From: Thermoplasmatales archaeon
GTDB taxonomy: Archaea > Thermoplasmatota > E2 > DHVEG-1
Assembly (NCBI GenBank): GCA_020343515.1
Contig: CP070798.1
Coordinates: 189,729 to 230,157, forward strand
Reading direction: 5' to 3'
DNA length: 40,429 nucleotides
Shown here: positions 1 through 8,206 of the stretch, piece by piece
Layout of the letters: each line of letters begins with the position of its first letter
Numbering within the stretch: the first letter of the stretch is position 1
Notes under the pieces: generated by a model
What the model was told of the DNA's origin: nothing
Seen by the model: the letters and a program-made list of their open reading frames with translations, nothing else
Database searches by the model: none
Program-made: the position numbers and the translations under genes

Positions 1-327
1 CAAATAGATAGCTTGAAAGTAAGAACACAACAAAACATTGATGATTTGAAAATAAAGTTAAGTAATATTGATATTGAAACATTAACAGATTTACCAGAAC
101 ATTTTCCATTATTATTTCTATTTGTCTGTTTTGTAGTATTATTTCGTTTTATACGATTAAGGATATTATTTGATTTATCAACTGAACCATCTGAATTTCC
201 ACCATATTTTACCATTACCCGTCCATTAATTTTTATAAGATGTGCATTTCTATTGAACGGAATAGATTGGTGGGTGGTAATCTGGGAAGATATATCTGAC
301 CATTTTGGATGGGGGTGGTTTGATTAA
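1..327 (+). CDS. Small membrane protein, 5' end beyond the window
   Basis: The reading frame is open from base 1, so the gene is probably cut by the window edge; the first internal start-like codon is a TTG at 13. The visible 108 or so residues start with a charged, helical segment rich in Asn, Asp and Lys, then one strongly hydrophobic stretch (FPLLFLFVCFVVLF), then a Trp-rich acidic tail ending in WGWFD. This suggests a single-pass or membrane-associated protein. The stop codon TAA (325-327) overlaps the proposed ATT start of the next gene at 323, so the two are probably co-translated. I do not recognise the family. Confidence 0.5.
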   Translation, partial: QIDSLKVRTQQNIDDLKIKLSNIDIETLTDLPEHFPLLFLFVCFVVLFRFIRLRILFDLSTEPSEFPPYFTITRPLIFIRCAFLLNGIDWWVVIWEDISDHFGWGWFD

Positions 328-925
328 TATAAAATTATTAATAGGTAGTATCATAGCAGTTGCCATTCTTATCGGCGTATCGTTTACCTCTGTAGTTGGT
401 TTTCAGAGTGTTAAATCTAATGTGAAAGCATCACCGTTGTTTACTGTTAGAACCAAGAGGGCGATAGATGAAGAAAGTAAAGAGTTGAATTTTGATTATA
501 TTGGCATGGGTAAGAAAAGTATAATACAAATACCTAAACGGGATGGTTCGACCGGGCTTCTAAACAAAGCGATAGATATATTATCCAATTTGAACGATAA
601 AGAATTCTCTCAACTTATTACTTCAGTTTCAAAGTATTTTTCTCAAGGAAAAAGCGTTAAAGATGATGATATTAAAGAATTAACAAAGGTTCTCTGTCTT
701 CTTCGTAATAATGCTGAAATAGATTATGTTCTTACCGATGTAGAAGGAAAAAATATTTATCGAATTTACGAGACAAGGTTAACTACTACCGGTTTTTGGA
801 ATTTATTTTTATACATTTTGATGTATATTACGGATTTTGCTTGGCTGCTCTTTATTGTTTTTTTAACTTGTTTTGGATTTGAAACATTCTGCGTTAGTAC
901 CTGTATCTCTGAATGTCGATTATAA
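323..925 (+). CDS. Exported membrane protein with SPLFTVRTKRAI motif and Cys tail
   Basis: About 200 residues. The N-terminal hydrophobic segment (LLIGSIIAVAILIGVSF) looks like a signal anchor, followed by the motif SPLFTVRTKRAI, which I associate (from memory) with small exported archaeal proteins of unknown role. The middle is soluble and helical; the C-terminus has a second hydrophobic helix and ends with three Cys (CVSTCISEC). Start choice: an ATG exists at 305 with no ribosome site before it, whereas GGGGGTGG at 309-318 sits just before an ATT at 323 that would give a natural N-terminus (NIKLLIGSII) and overlap the upstream stop; TTG at 320 is the other option. The layout (leader, spacer, Cys-containing tail) would fit a precursor protein that is processed outside the cell, but this is only inference. 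Confidence 0.6.
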   Translation: MNIKLLIGSIIAVAILIGVSFTSVVGFQSVKSNVKASPLFTVRTKRAIDEESKELNFDYIGMGKKSIIQIPKRDGSTGLLNKAIDILSNLNDKEFSQLITSVSKYFSQGKSVKDDDIKELTKVLCLLRNNAEIDYVLTDVEGKNIYRIYETRLTTTGFWNLFLYILMYITDFAWLLFIVFLTCFGFETFCVSTCISECRL

Positions 926-1160
926 ATTACTAAATACAAAGTAATATTTAAGGTGGCAAAAAACTTAAAATAATGCCTCCATTGAAGTGATGATAGTCAC
1001 CCCATTTACTGTTATTAATCACAGATTCTTCTGGTTAAAAACAAATTATTGTACCGATCTCATCTCCACGTTGCTGTATGAAATTAAAAATAATTACAAA
1101 AAATACCTATGGTAAGGCAGAGTGGGGTTGCCATATATTCAAAATATACCTATGGTACTG

Positions 1161-1223
1161 TAATGTACCACGCCTATGGACATGATAAATTAGTTTGTGG
1201 TAATGCAATGTAGGACGCCTATG
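1161..1223 (+). repeat. Pair of short direct repeats ending in ACGCCTATG
   Basis: TAATGTACCACGCCTATG at 1161-1178 recurs as CAATGTAGGACGCCTATG at 1206-1223, about 45 bp apart. Further CCTATGGTA copies stand just upstream (about 1107 and 1149). The role is unknown; they could be protein binding sites or debris of a mobile element. Confidence 0.5.
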
Positions 1224-1297
1224 TATAACATCAGACTACCCCTCCTCCCCTTACATACAAATATATATTTCTAGGCATAATTGTTTTTATTCTATTT

Positions 1298-1491
1298 TTC
1301 TAATTTGTCGTCATTAGATAGGCTGTGGGGATATACATATGTAATTCTATAAGACATGTCAGCCATATTTCTAAAAATAGCAACATGCCGAAATATATAA
1401 TCTTACGAATAATAATCGGTATTATTTTGTTTTCTAATTCATCGTCATTAGATAGGCTACGGTCATATACATATATAATACTATGAGATAC
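1298..1491 (+). repeat. Imperfect 60-bp direct repeat, two copies 134 bp apart
   Basis: Copy one runs from about 1298 to 1357 and copy two from 1432 to 1491. Both hold the identical core TCGTCATTAGATAGGCT followed by a similar segment (ATATACATAT, then TATAAGA/TATGAGA). About four in five positions match by eye. No coding frame runs through them. Possible explanations are duplicated regulatory sites, small RNA copies or element ends. Confidence 0.6.
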
Positions 1492-1561
1492 GTTTTTTTA
1501 TAATTGTAATTCTCTACTTTTTGGTTTGTCTTTGTCTTTATAATATAAAGAATATTAATTA

Positions 1562-1720
1562 TTGGTAAGGGGGGGTATGGTTTTATAAAGCCCCCCCTCT
1601 CATATATAAAGAAGTTCTTTCTTTCACCTAGTATTTTTTATTACAAAAACAATCAAATTTGATTAGAAAAAATAGCTATAGCAAGGAATTAATTAGAGGT
1701 AAGGGGGAGGGGGGGCTATA
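1562..1720. repeat. G-tract/C-tract hairpin and repeated GGTAAGGGGG motif
   Basis: Seven G (1569-1575) face seven C (1591-1597) across a 15-nt loop, giving an all-GC stem in very AT-rich DNA. The motif GGTAAGGGGG recurs at 1698-1707 where it continues into another run of seven G (1709-1715), and an inverted relative (CCCCTCCTCCCCTTAC) lies at 1239-1254. The hairpin might act as a transcription stop for the minus-strand genes ending at 1813, but the repetition suggests a dispersed element. Confidence 0.5.
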
Positions 1721-1812
1721 TCTCGGTATAAATCATATAGCTTCTATATTATTTAACAGCGTTTTCAATAATTAATTTTGATGATATAAGAATGAATTAA
1801 TTATCGTGTTAT

Positions 1813-2172
1813 TCATTTCTTAGCCAACCCCAATAAATCAGCTAAAATTTTTCCCCTCTTAGAGATTTCTTTTGTCAAGAAAGCATGTGGCTTACCTCTC
1901 TCATATGGCACAGGTTCATCGAATTGATCAGACGTTAAATCTACTATTTTGTTATTTGGAAGTTTTATATACCAATGAGTCTCGTTCTTATTCATTTTTA
2001 TAACATACGATTTACTTCCTTCTGGTGCTAAATAGTGGAAGACAACTTCAGCTACAACATAGCAATAACCTGTAGTGGGGCGTTCTGATGTCCATTGATC
2101 TTTATATTGAGGCTCTAGGTGTTTTTTGCCCATTTGTCGAAGGGCATTGTAGAGTTTTTCTCTATCAATCAC
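1813..2172 (-). CDS. YunG-like small protein
   Basis: 119 residues, GTG start, with a good ribosome site GGGAGGT six bases upstream. The features TTGYCYVVAEVV (residues 33-44), a central THWY and the segment VDLTSDQF resemble the YunG-like family, which keeps a Cys near the N-terminus, a His-Trp pair and an Asp-Leu-Thr-x-Asp-Gln-Phe signature; a papain-like arrangement is possible but no activity is known to me. Its start overlaps by four bases the stop of the uracil-DNA-glycosylase-like gene upstream, so the two form one translationally coupled unit. Family assignment is by motif only. Confidence 0.6.
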   Translation of the reverse strand: MIDREKLYNALRQMGKKHLEPQYKDQWTSERPTTGYCYVVAEVVFHYLAPEGSKSYVIKMNKNETHWYIKLPNNKIVDLTSDQFDEPVPYERGKPHAFLTKEISKRGKILADLLGLAKK

Positions 2173-2807
2173 TTTAGAACCTCCCTAATTAGTTCAATTA
2201 GTTTTTCATTACTAGCCATTTTAGGAAATTCAGGGTTAGCTCCAGAAGCATGTTGAATTGGAAGAACGCACATACTTCTGTTGTTTAAAGTAAACTTTGG
2301 AAATCGCCCAGTTTGAACAATATCAGATATATGGTTGGAAAGTAATGGAGGATGATGAAGATTCAAGATATACTTAAAGAAACTATCTCGGCTTGCTTTT
2401 CCCATAAGAAACAGTAAGGTCGGCTCTACAAACTCAATCTCTCTGATTAAAAATCTCCGTTCTAGACAAGTTGTTATTTCTTGATCATCTGGTAGTCGAT
2501 CCCTCTTTCCTTTACCTTCCTTCCCAGGATAGCATTGTGAAATTTCCGTATTATACACAGAGATATAGCCAGATTTACACTTTGGAATTACAATACCATT
2601 TGGAAGTCTTATTACTTGATACGGATAGACAGTCCTATTGAATCTATTCAGAAACTTCTCAAGATTTTTTCCAGTATTTCCCAAAACCCCATCTTCTTTA
2701 TTAAAGAAATTAACCCCACTCCGCCGAAGTTGATTTTCTGCTAGTGCTTGAGAAATAATAAAAACATCGCTTTTAGGATTCACGGCGGTATTCTTGTATC
2801 GATCCAT
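2169..2807 (-). CDS. Uracil-DNA-glycosylase-superfamily-like protein
   Basis: 212 residues. The N-terminal SDVFIISQALAENQ takes the place where UDG-fold proteins have the strand and loop of the active-site motif, followed by GNTGKNLEKFLN, then VYNTEISQCYPGK, and a late VLPIQHASGANP resembling the His-Pro-Ser/His-Ala-Ser motif of the family. The usual acidic catalytic motif (GEAPG in families 4 and 5) is changed here, so DNA glycosylase activity is uncertain; it may bind modified nucleotides or DNA. The ATG has no ribosome site and the message may be leaderless. Co-transcribed with the YunG-like gene (overlap ATGA-type, 2169-2172). Possibly accessory cargo. Confidence 0.6.
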   Translation of the reverse strand: MDRYKNTAVNPKSDVFIISQALAENQLRRSGVNFFNKEDGVLGNTGKNLEKFLNRFNRTVYPYQVIRLPNGIVIPKCKSGYISVYNTEISQCYPGKEGKGKRDRLPDDQEITTCLERRFLIREIEFVEPTLLFLMGKASRDSFFKYILNLHHPPLLSNHISDIVQTGRFPKFTLNNRSMCVLPIQHASGANPEFPKMASNEKLIELIREVLK

Positions 2808-3011
2808 TGGCTAAATGGACTCTCGCAACGAACTCTTTTCCATCTTTGATTATTTCAATATTACAAACAGACTCCATAAGTTTCCATCACGAATCTACCG
2901 GAGATATTTATATTTTTAAGTGTGGTCAACTTTCTATAATCAAATCGAAAAAATACCAAATTTTTTTCCTAGAATCCAAAAGCCACTTCAGGACTTCTTG
3001 GCATTCCTCTA

Positions 3012-3170
3012 CTAATATCTTTTCGGTCGATGTTTCCGATAACATTCCTGACAGTAAACGGGTCTGCTACCATCAGGCTTGAATGGAACTTGGGTTTCAT
3101 TACCGCAGTCTGCACAAGTGACGGTGTGGAGTTCCCGTCCTCTTTCATCAACATTTCTTTCTTTATTCAT
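3012..3170 (-). CDS. 52-residue zinc ribbon, CxxC-x17-CxxC type
   Basis: A short gene on the minus strand, ATG at 3170, TAG at 3014-3012, with AAGGAAG about 10 bases before the start. The product has CADC (residues 19-22), exactly 17 residues, then CQEC (40-43), with the intervening VPFKPDGSRPVYC typical of the CxxC-x17-CxxC zinc-ribbon family found in archaea and bacteria. It should bind one zinc ion; such ribbons occur as stand-alone proteins and as tails on helicases. The tail is basic (RKHRPKRY), suggesting nucleic-acid contact. It lies just upstream of the UDG-like/YunG-like pair on the same strand. Confidence 0.85.
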   Translation of the reverse strand: MNKERNVDERGRELHTVTCADCGNETQVPFKPDGSRPVYCQECYRKHRPKRY

Positions 3171-3486
3171 TTTAAACTTCCTTGTTATTATTTGCGGCTC
3201 TTTATTTTTGATGAGCCTTTATTTCGGCTATGCACAATTAGTATATAATCGTATGCATGACTGGATTTGAAGAGTATATGTAGTAAGATGGAAACACGAA
3301 TTGATGACGTTTTTATTCCTCCGAATCAAACCCAAAATAACCCGTTTTCAATCCCTTTTTATACACCCCCCTCTCTCGAGACCTCTTTCTAATTTAATTA
3401 CAGAACGTAATGTTTATTAGTGACAAAGACATTAGAATTATTGGTGAGGGGTCTGACTTTATGAAACTAAAATGTAAACTATTTTT

Positions 3487-3740
3487 CTATTTCATTTTTG
3501 ATTTCCTCCCCAAATTCAGGCCTCTCTCCTGTACCATAATGGATCAAAGAAAATAATTATTTCAGATTTATGCAGAATATGCTAGTTATCTTGCTTGTGG
3601 TGATGCTGTTGTTTGCAAGTGATATCACTTGATTTTCACCATACTCGGTTTGAATGGTATCTGTGAGCTGTCGCAGGTGTAAGTCTGATATTGTTGATCT
3701 ATGTGCAATGGCAGCAAAGAAAAAAGAATCGTTAGAATTT
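3487..3740 (-). pseudogene. Possible decayed gene, in-frame stop
   Basis: On the minus strand one frame reads through 58 codons without a start (AAIAHRSTISDLHLRQL at its N-terminal side, then TDTIQTEYGENQVISL), meets TAA near 3560, and continues in the same frame for 25 codons of protein-like sequence (HYGTGERPEFGEEIKNE) to a TAG at 3489-3487. Composition looks coding, but I cannot name a family, and chance remains possible. The rest of 3171-3973 shows no other gene except the short frame at 3830. Confidence 0.3.
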
Positions 3741-3829
3741 TAATACATTAATTTTTTAACAAATTCATAGGGGTTTCGGAGGTAAAAATAGGATTATAAA
3801 GGCATTTGATATTCTCAATTTTGAGAGAG

Positions 3830-3955
3830 ATGATGAAGAAAGAAGTTACTTTTGTAATAACAATAGCTGTATTGGTTCTAGGTAGTATTATTCAATTGGT
3901 GTATGGTAGAAAGGCAAAGAAGTTAAGTATGTCACCAATGCAGGGCAACCTCTAA
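3830..3955 (+). CDS. Signal-peptide-like 41-residue ORF, perhaps a remnant
   Basis: ATG-ATG start at 3830/3833. The product begins KKEVTFVITIAVLVLGSI, a classic basic-plus-hydrophobic signal sequence, then has only about 18 further residues (RKAKKLSMSPMQGN) before TAA at 3953. It may be a tiny membrane peptide or, more likely, the 5' stump of a secreted-protein gene whose remainder was lost where the convergent acetyltransferase gene now ends (3974). Confidence 0.3.
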   Translation: MMKKEVTFVITIAVLVLGSIIQLVYGRKAKKLSMSPMQGNL

Positions 3956-3973
3956 CACTATATGTAGGTTAAT

Positions 3974-4453
3974 TTATTTTAGAAAATGTTCAATCTCTCC
4001 TTTATCAAATCTATAATATTTTTTATCTAAACGACTTGCTCCAAACTTTTTATAGAATTGAATCGAAGGTTCATTCCAATCATAAACCGTCCATTCCATA
4101 CGCCCACAACCTTTTTCTTTTGCCTGTTGAACTGAAAATCTAAACATTTCTTTACCGATACCTTTTCTTCTAAATTTTTCCAGAACAAAGAGATCTTCCA
4201 AATGTAATACTGGCAAAGCAAGATAGCTTGAGTAGGTCATATAGTACAAAATATACCCAATAAATTCTCCCCCAAAGCGAACAAGATAGGCTTCAAATTT
4301 GGGATTTTCTGACATGGCATCTTTTTTTAATCTGTTTTTTGCCTGATTATCTGTTGGTTTGTGTTTCTCATATTCAGCCATTTTATCAAGCAAAAAAACA
4401 AAATCATCAAAATTTTCATCAATTACTCTCTCAAAGGTTACTTCTTGATCCAT
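3974..4453 (-). CDS. GNAT acetyltransferase, diamine-acetyltransferase-like
   Basis: 159 residues from the ATG at 4453; a TTG at 4501 would add 16 residues that do not look like the family. The fold markers are LEDLFVLEKFRRKGIGKEMF (strand 4 and the acetyl-CoA pyrophosphate loop with RxxGIG) and YDWNEPSIQFYKKFGA near the C-terminus; the latter closely resembles spermidine/spermine N1-acetyltransferases (WNEPSINFYKRRGA type). Predicted to move acetyl from acetyl-CoA to a small amine in the cytosol. A polyamine or thialysine-like substrate is likely but not proven. It stands alone between gene-poor DNA and the divergent DUF362 gene. Confidence 0.75.
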   Translation of the reverse strand: MDQEVTFERVIDENFDDFVFLLDKMAEYEKHKPTDNQAKNRLKKDAMSENPKFEAYLVRFGGEFIGYILYYMTYSSYLALPVLHLEDLFVLEKFRRKGIGKEMFRFSVQQAKEKGCGRMEWTVYDWNEPSIQFYKKFGASRLDKKYYRFDKGEIEHFLK

Positions 4454-4581
4454 TATACTGTTAGAAATTATGTTGATATTCAAAAATATTTGTACCGTCA
4501 ATCTCTAGTTTTGAATGTAACTAGTCTTATGCCAACATGAAATTTATTATTCCGTTTAAACAAGACTCTGGTTGGGTTAGT

Positions 4582-4666
4582 TATTATTAGGGGCTGAAAG
4601 ATTTATGAAAATTTTAGTGAGTATGATTTATATAATATTATGCTATTATTAATATTATTAGGGGCT
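4582..4666 (+). repeat. 14-bp direct repeat around a leader-like mini-ORF
   Basis: TATTATTAGGGGCT occurs at 4582-4595 and again at 4653-4666, the second copy being the ribosome-binding region of the DUF362 gene at 4672. After the first copy an ATG at 4605 opens a 15-codon frame (MKILVSMIYIILCYY) that stops at 4652, right before the second copy. So the translation-initiation region is duplicated and the first copy drives, at best, a short hydrophobic leader peptide. Confidence 0.5.
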
Positions 4667-4671
4667 CTGAA

Positions 4672-6549
4672 ATGAAGAAAATTTGTAAGAAAAGATTGTT
4701 CATGAGGTTGAAGAATCTTAAAGGAATCTGGTTTCATATCCTTGGGATTGCTTGTATGATTTGGTTTTTAGTACGGGTTATTCCTGCACCCCACAGGTCT
4801 CAGTATCCCTGCCAGCAGATTTCAATCCCAATTGCATTGGGATATATTGCCTTTTGGAGTGGCCTATTCCTTGGTCTTTCACAATGGATACGAAAAGTAA
4901 AATTACGAACTACTGCAGTTGTACCAGCTATTCTCGTTATTTTCATTATAGCTTTTTCTATTTCGGGGATGGTATTTGCGGATACTTATCTTAGCAATAT
5001 CGCTGCGTCAGATCCGTGGGATCCTATTCCAAAAGACCCCATTGGCACTCCACAAGGCCTCAACCCTGGAAGAGTCGTCTGGGTGTGGAACCCAGATGCC
5101 ACCGAGTCAGATTTAAAAGGATATTGGTGGAAAAAAGAAAACAATAAGCAAGCGGTCATTGACCAGATGTTTTCTACGGGAATACTAGGATTGGCTGAAG
5201 TAGATGATGATTATACCGCATGGGGTCTGTTATTCAAACATTTTAACGATGTCCATGGGCATGGTGAAGTAGGATATCAACCTGGTGAAAAGATAGCCAT
5301 TAAAATAAACCTTAATAACTGCTGGAATTACTATATTAACCCTTATACGGCTAGAGATAACGACAGAGATGCCAGTCCATTCGTTGTAAAAGCACTTCTT
5401 AGGCAGCTTGTAAATGTAGTTGGTGTTGCCCAAGAAGATATCACTGTTTATGATGCTTCACGAACATTGCCAAACTGGTTTTATAATCGTGTTTATTATA
5501 AATCATATCCTGCAGTGCCATTGGTGCCAGAATTCTCGGATATAAACTATGTTGATGCAAAAGGTGGAGCATCTGGACGACAAAAAGTAGAACCTAGTAC
5601 ACAAAAAATTTACTTTGCAGATGAATTTGGTATTTCTAGAACGCTTCCTACGTGTGTTCTAGATGCAAAATATATCATAAATATGCCTCTGCTGAAGAAA
5701 CATTCAATTAAAAATGGTGTTACATTATCAGGAAAGAATTTTTTTGGAACCTGGATCGAACCTGTTGTCGACATTCATCCTTACCATGAAGCATCTTTTG
5801 TCCTTGGTAATCCTGCACCACAAACAGACCTCCTAGCACATGAACAGATCGGAGGGAACACCTTATTGTATATTGGAGATGGAATGTTTGGAACTCGTGA
5901 AGACCATAGAACCATTGCTAAATTTCAGATGTATCCATTCAACAATGATTGGACCAACAGCCTTTATTTCTCGCAAGATCCCGTGGCTATCGACTCGGTA
6001 ATGTATGACTTCCTACATGCAGAGGGTACAAACCCTAATGAAGGATCACAAAACTATCTACATCAATCAGCAGAACCGCCATCTGGCGTCTATGACCCTG
6101 AAAACGACGGGGTCAACTTATCAGAAAGCCTTGGGGTCCATGAACATTGGAATACAACGGTGGATATTTTTTCATCTGAACGGTATTGTGGTCCATCTAC
6201 TGACGGGGTTGATTACATCTCTTATGGCGAGGAATATGCTCAACCTGCGATAATCATAACAAAGCCAACGGAGAAACGCCTATATATATCTGGAAAAGAA
6301 ATTCGTCATCTACCTGTGACCCTTATAATAGGAGATATCGATGTGGAAGCAAAGATAAACGGTTTATCCGCAGATGTTGAAAAAGTAGAGTTTTACATCG
6401 ATGGTGAGTTGCTGCATACCGACTATGATGAACCATATACATGGTTATGGGATACCCCAGCTTTCTTCAGACATAGAATAAATGCAATCGCTTATTACAA
6501 TGAGCGGAATTACTTAAATTATGACATTATCGTTTGGAAGTTTTTCTAA
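4672..6549 (+). CDS. DUF362 domain membrane protein with C-terminal Ig-like module
   Basis: 625 residues. Three hydrophobic helices lie in the first 105 residues (around 18-38, 50-72, 80-105), followed by a large domain with KIAIKINLNNCW, PLLKKHSIKNGVTLSGKNFF and YFSQDPVAIDSVMYD, the hallmarks of DUF362. The C-terminal 100 residues form an Ig-like module (VEKVEFYIDGELLH, then EPYTWLWDT), which recurs in the protein at 36591-38090. The domain lies after the membrane helices and carries the exported-type Ig module, so it is probably outside the cell. DUF362 proteins are often linked to redox chemistry, but no iron-sulfur Cys motif is visible. AGGGG precedes the ATG. The reductase at 6621 follows by 71 bases and is likely co-transcribed. 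Confidence 0.8.
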   Translation: MKKICKKRLFMRLKNLKGIWFHILGIACMIWFLVRVIPAPHRSQYPCQQISIPIALGYIAFWSGLFLGLSQWIRKVKLRTTAVVPAILVIFIIAFSISGMVFADTYLSNIAASDPWDPIPKDPIGTPQGLNPGRVVWVWNPDATESDLKGYWWKKENNKQAVIDQMFSTGILGLAEVDDDYTAWGLLFKHFNDVHGHGEVGYQPGEKIAIKINLNNCWNYYINPYTARDNDRDASPFVVKALLRQLVNVVGVAQEDITVYDASRTLPNWFYNRVYYKSYPAVPLVPEFSDINYVDAKGGASGRQKVEPSTQKIYFADEFGISRTLPTCVLDAKYIINMPLLKKHSIKNGVTLSGKNFFGTWIEPVVDIHPYHEASFVLGNPAPQTDLLAHEQIGGNTLLYIGDGMFGTREDHRTIAKFQMYPFNNDWTNSLYFSQDPVAIDSVMYDFLHAEGTNPNEGSQNYLHQSAEPPSGVYDPENDGVNLSESLGVHEHWNTTVDIFSSERYCGPSTDGVDYISYGEEYAQPAIIITKPTEKRLYISGKEIRHLPVTLIIGDIDVEAKINGLSADVEKVEFYIDGELLHTDYDEPYTWLWDTPAFFRHRINAIAYYNERNYLNYDIIVWKFF

Positions 6550-6620
6550 GGGCATAAAGAAGGTAAATAGACTATTATACTACAGTTTTATAAGATTTGT
6601 ATTTGAGGAAAAGAAAACTG

Positions 6621-7829
6621 ATGAAATTTGATGTCGTAATTGTTGGCGCTGGGCCTGCTGGCTCCACTGCTGCAAAATATCTAGCAGAAAAAGGAGTAAA
6701 AGCCCTTCTAATAGACAAAAACACGTTTCCAAGAGATAAACCATGCGCTGGCGGTATACCTATCAGAGTATTAGAGAGATTTCCATATATAAAAAATACT
6801 GATCTAATTGATTCATATTCATATTGCAGCTATACCCATTATTACAACCTTAAAAATACTGCAGAATTTCAAAGAAAGGAGCCAGTTGCTGCAATGGTAC
6901 TCAGAGAAAAATTTGACCATGGATTGGTGGACCTTGCAACTGAGAAAGGTGCCACGCTCATCGAGGGAAAATCTGTTGAAGACATAAAACTATCAAAGTA
7001 TAATGCAACGATTATGCTAGATGATGGGACTATTATTAAGACTAAGATAATCATTGGTGCCGATGGCGTATGGAGTACAATAGCAAAAAAATCTGGTTTA
7101 AGTCACCAGCGACCCATCGCTATATGTGTTTTCCAGGAACATCCATTAAACAGTAACAAGTTAGATAAATTCTTCAGTAAAAAACGATGGTGCCATATCT
7201 TCGTTAATTTCCAGGGACTGGCTGGCTATGGATGGATATTCCCCAAGAAAAACCGTGTAAACATCGGCATCTACGAATCTAGATTAACACCATACTTAAA
7301 AGATAGAAAAAATTTAAAACTAGTTTATAACAATTATTTAGCTTTTCTTAAGGCGAATGAGATAATACCATATGATCTCAAGATGGGAAAAGTGAGAGGA
7401 GCAGCGGTGCCTGTATCTCCGCTTGATAAAACCTACACTGATAGAGTAGTTCTCTGTGGGGATGCAGGTGGATTCATCAGTCCAATTACAGGGGAAGGCA
7501 TTTACTATGCAATGTCTTCTGGTCAGCTCGCTGCACATGTAGTTGCCCAGGCTCTAGAAGCTGGCGATTGCAGCGCAAGGTTTTTATTGCGATATAAAAC
7601 AATGTGGCAAAACGATTTTGGCAAGGACATCAAACTCCTTTTACAGGCTGGTAAAAGATGGGCACATGACAATGACAAATTTTTTAGACTAGTGTTGTCA
7701 GATGATACGCTCTCGGAATTAATATTTGATATTATAACTAGTCAAATCCAGTTCCATGAATATAAGTGGAAACTCATCCGACGCTATTTATATATCAATC
7801 TCAAGGATCTAATTGGTAGAAGGAAATAG
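6621..7829 (+). CDS. Geranylgeranyl-reductase-family FAD protein
   Basis: 402 residues from the ATG at 6621 (GAGGA about 11 bases upstream); an earlier TTG at 6597 adds eight residues before the FAD motif and is less likely. VVIVGAGPAGSTAAKYLAEK is the N-terminal ADP-binding fold; DKPCAGGIP, GADGVWSTIAKKSG, GYGWIFPKK and VVLCGDAGGFISPITGEG follow in the order expected for geranylgeranyl/digeranylgeranyl-glycerophospholipid reductases. The family saturates isoprenoid chains, here probably of archaeal membrane lipids or quinone/prenyl side chains, using reduced flavin. Because archaea often carry several paralogues, the exact substrate is open. The DUF362 gene upstream may supply electrons or simply share the promoter. 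Confidence 0.8.
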   Translation: MKFDVVIVGAGPAGSTAAKYLAEKGVKALLIDKNTFPRDKPCAGGIPIRVLERFPYIKNTDLIDSYSYCSYTHYYNLKNTAEFQRKEPVAAMVLREKFDHGLVDLATEKGATLIEGKSVEDIKLSKYNATIMLDDGTIIKTKIIIGADGVWSTIAKKSGLSHQRPIAICVFQEHPLNSNKLDKFFSKKRWCHIFVNFQGLAGYGWIFPKKNRVNIGIYESRLTPYLKDRKNLKLVYNNYLAFLKANEIIPYDLKMGKVRGAAVPVSPLDKTYTDRVVLCGDAGGFISPITGEGIYYAMSSGQLAAHVVAQALEAGDCSARFLLRYKTMWQNDFGKDIKLLLQAGKRWAHDNDKFFRLVLSDDTLSELIFDIITSQIQFHEYKWKLIRRYLYINLKDLIGRRK

Positions 7830-8206
7830 TCATCCTTTTGGGCAGGGATAAATGACTTATTTTACAATTGTTCAACATGAAATCATGTTCAAAAAGCGTT
7901 ATTCGTATTATAGAGAAGGCAAATATGTAACAAATAATTAATAATGAAGAATTTTAAGAAATATTTAACCACGTATGATGACCTTTTCATAACTCCCATC
8001 TCCTCACTAAGGTCATCCTTTTCAGTGATAACGGCTCTACAACCCCTCGCCAGTCAACCTAAAATTATGTAATGAATAACGCAAGACTGTTTATAAAAAT
8101 TTTTAAATTTTTAAAAACTCATTGTGTTCGGGGTGCAAAAAGGATTGTAAAGATAGGTTACTAAAAAATTAAATATTACAAATTTATTTCTCTGGAGGGT
8201 GACAAT
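7830..8206 (+). promoter_or_regulatory. Intergenic region with two inverted repeats and the Lrp-gene promoter
   Basis: No gene is seen. AACATGA/TCATGTT (7874-7889) is a tight palindrome after the reductase gene. GATGACCTT (7977-7985) and AAGGTCATC (8009-8017) are perfect inverted repeats with a 23-nt loop followed by CTTTT, so a stem-loop RNA or terminator is possible. Further on, A/T-only DNA (8092-8120) and a TAAATATTA box near 8168-8178 precede a strong ribosome site GGAGGGT (8194-8200) for the regulator at 8207. Confidence 0.45.

Larger units (their letters stand above)
926..1812. other. Gene-poor region with repeats and G/C tracts
   Basis: No convincing coding frame on either strand over almost 890 bases. 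What it holds: short direct repeats ending in ACGCCTATG (1161-1179 and 1205-1223), a 60-bp imperfect direct repeat (1298-1357 and 1432-1491), and G or C tracts at 1237-1254, 1569-1575/1591-1597 and 1702-1715, described separately. It lies downstream of the leftmost genes and downstream of the minus-strand YunG/UDG pair. Confidence 0.6.

Noticed and set aside
926-1812. CRISPR array
   Set aside because: Repeats are only in pairs, of different kinds and without regular spacers; no cas gene in the window.
2807-3248. Plus-strand frames over the zinc-ribbon region
   Set aside because: They overlap the minus-strand CxxC-x17-CxxC gene, which has a ribosome site and exact family spacing.
7977-8017. 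tRNA-like stem with GATGACCTT/AAGGTCATC
   Set aside because: Only one stem; no TTCRANYC-like loop or cloverleaf can be drawn.
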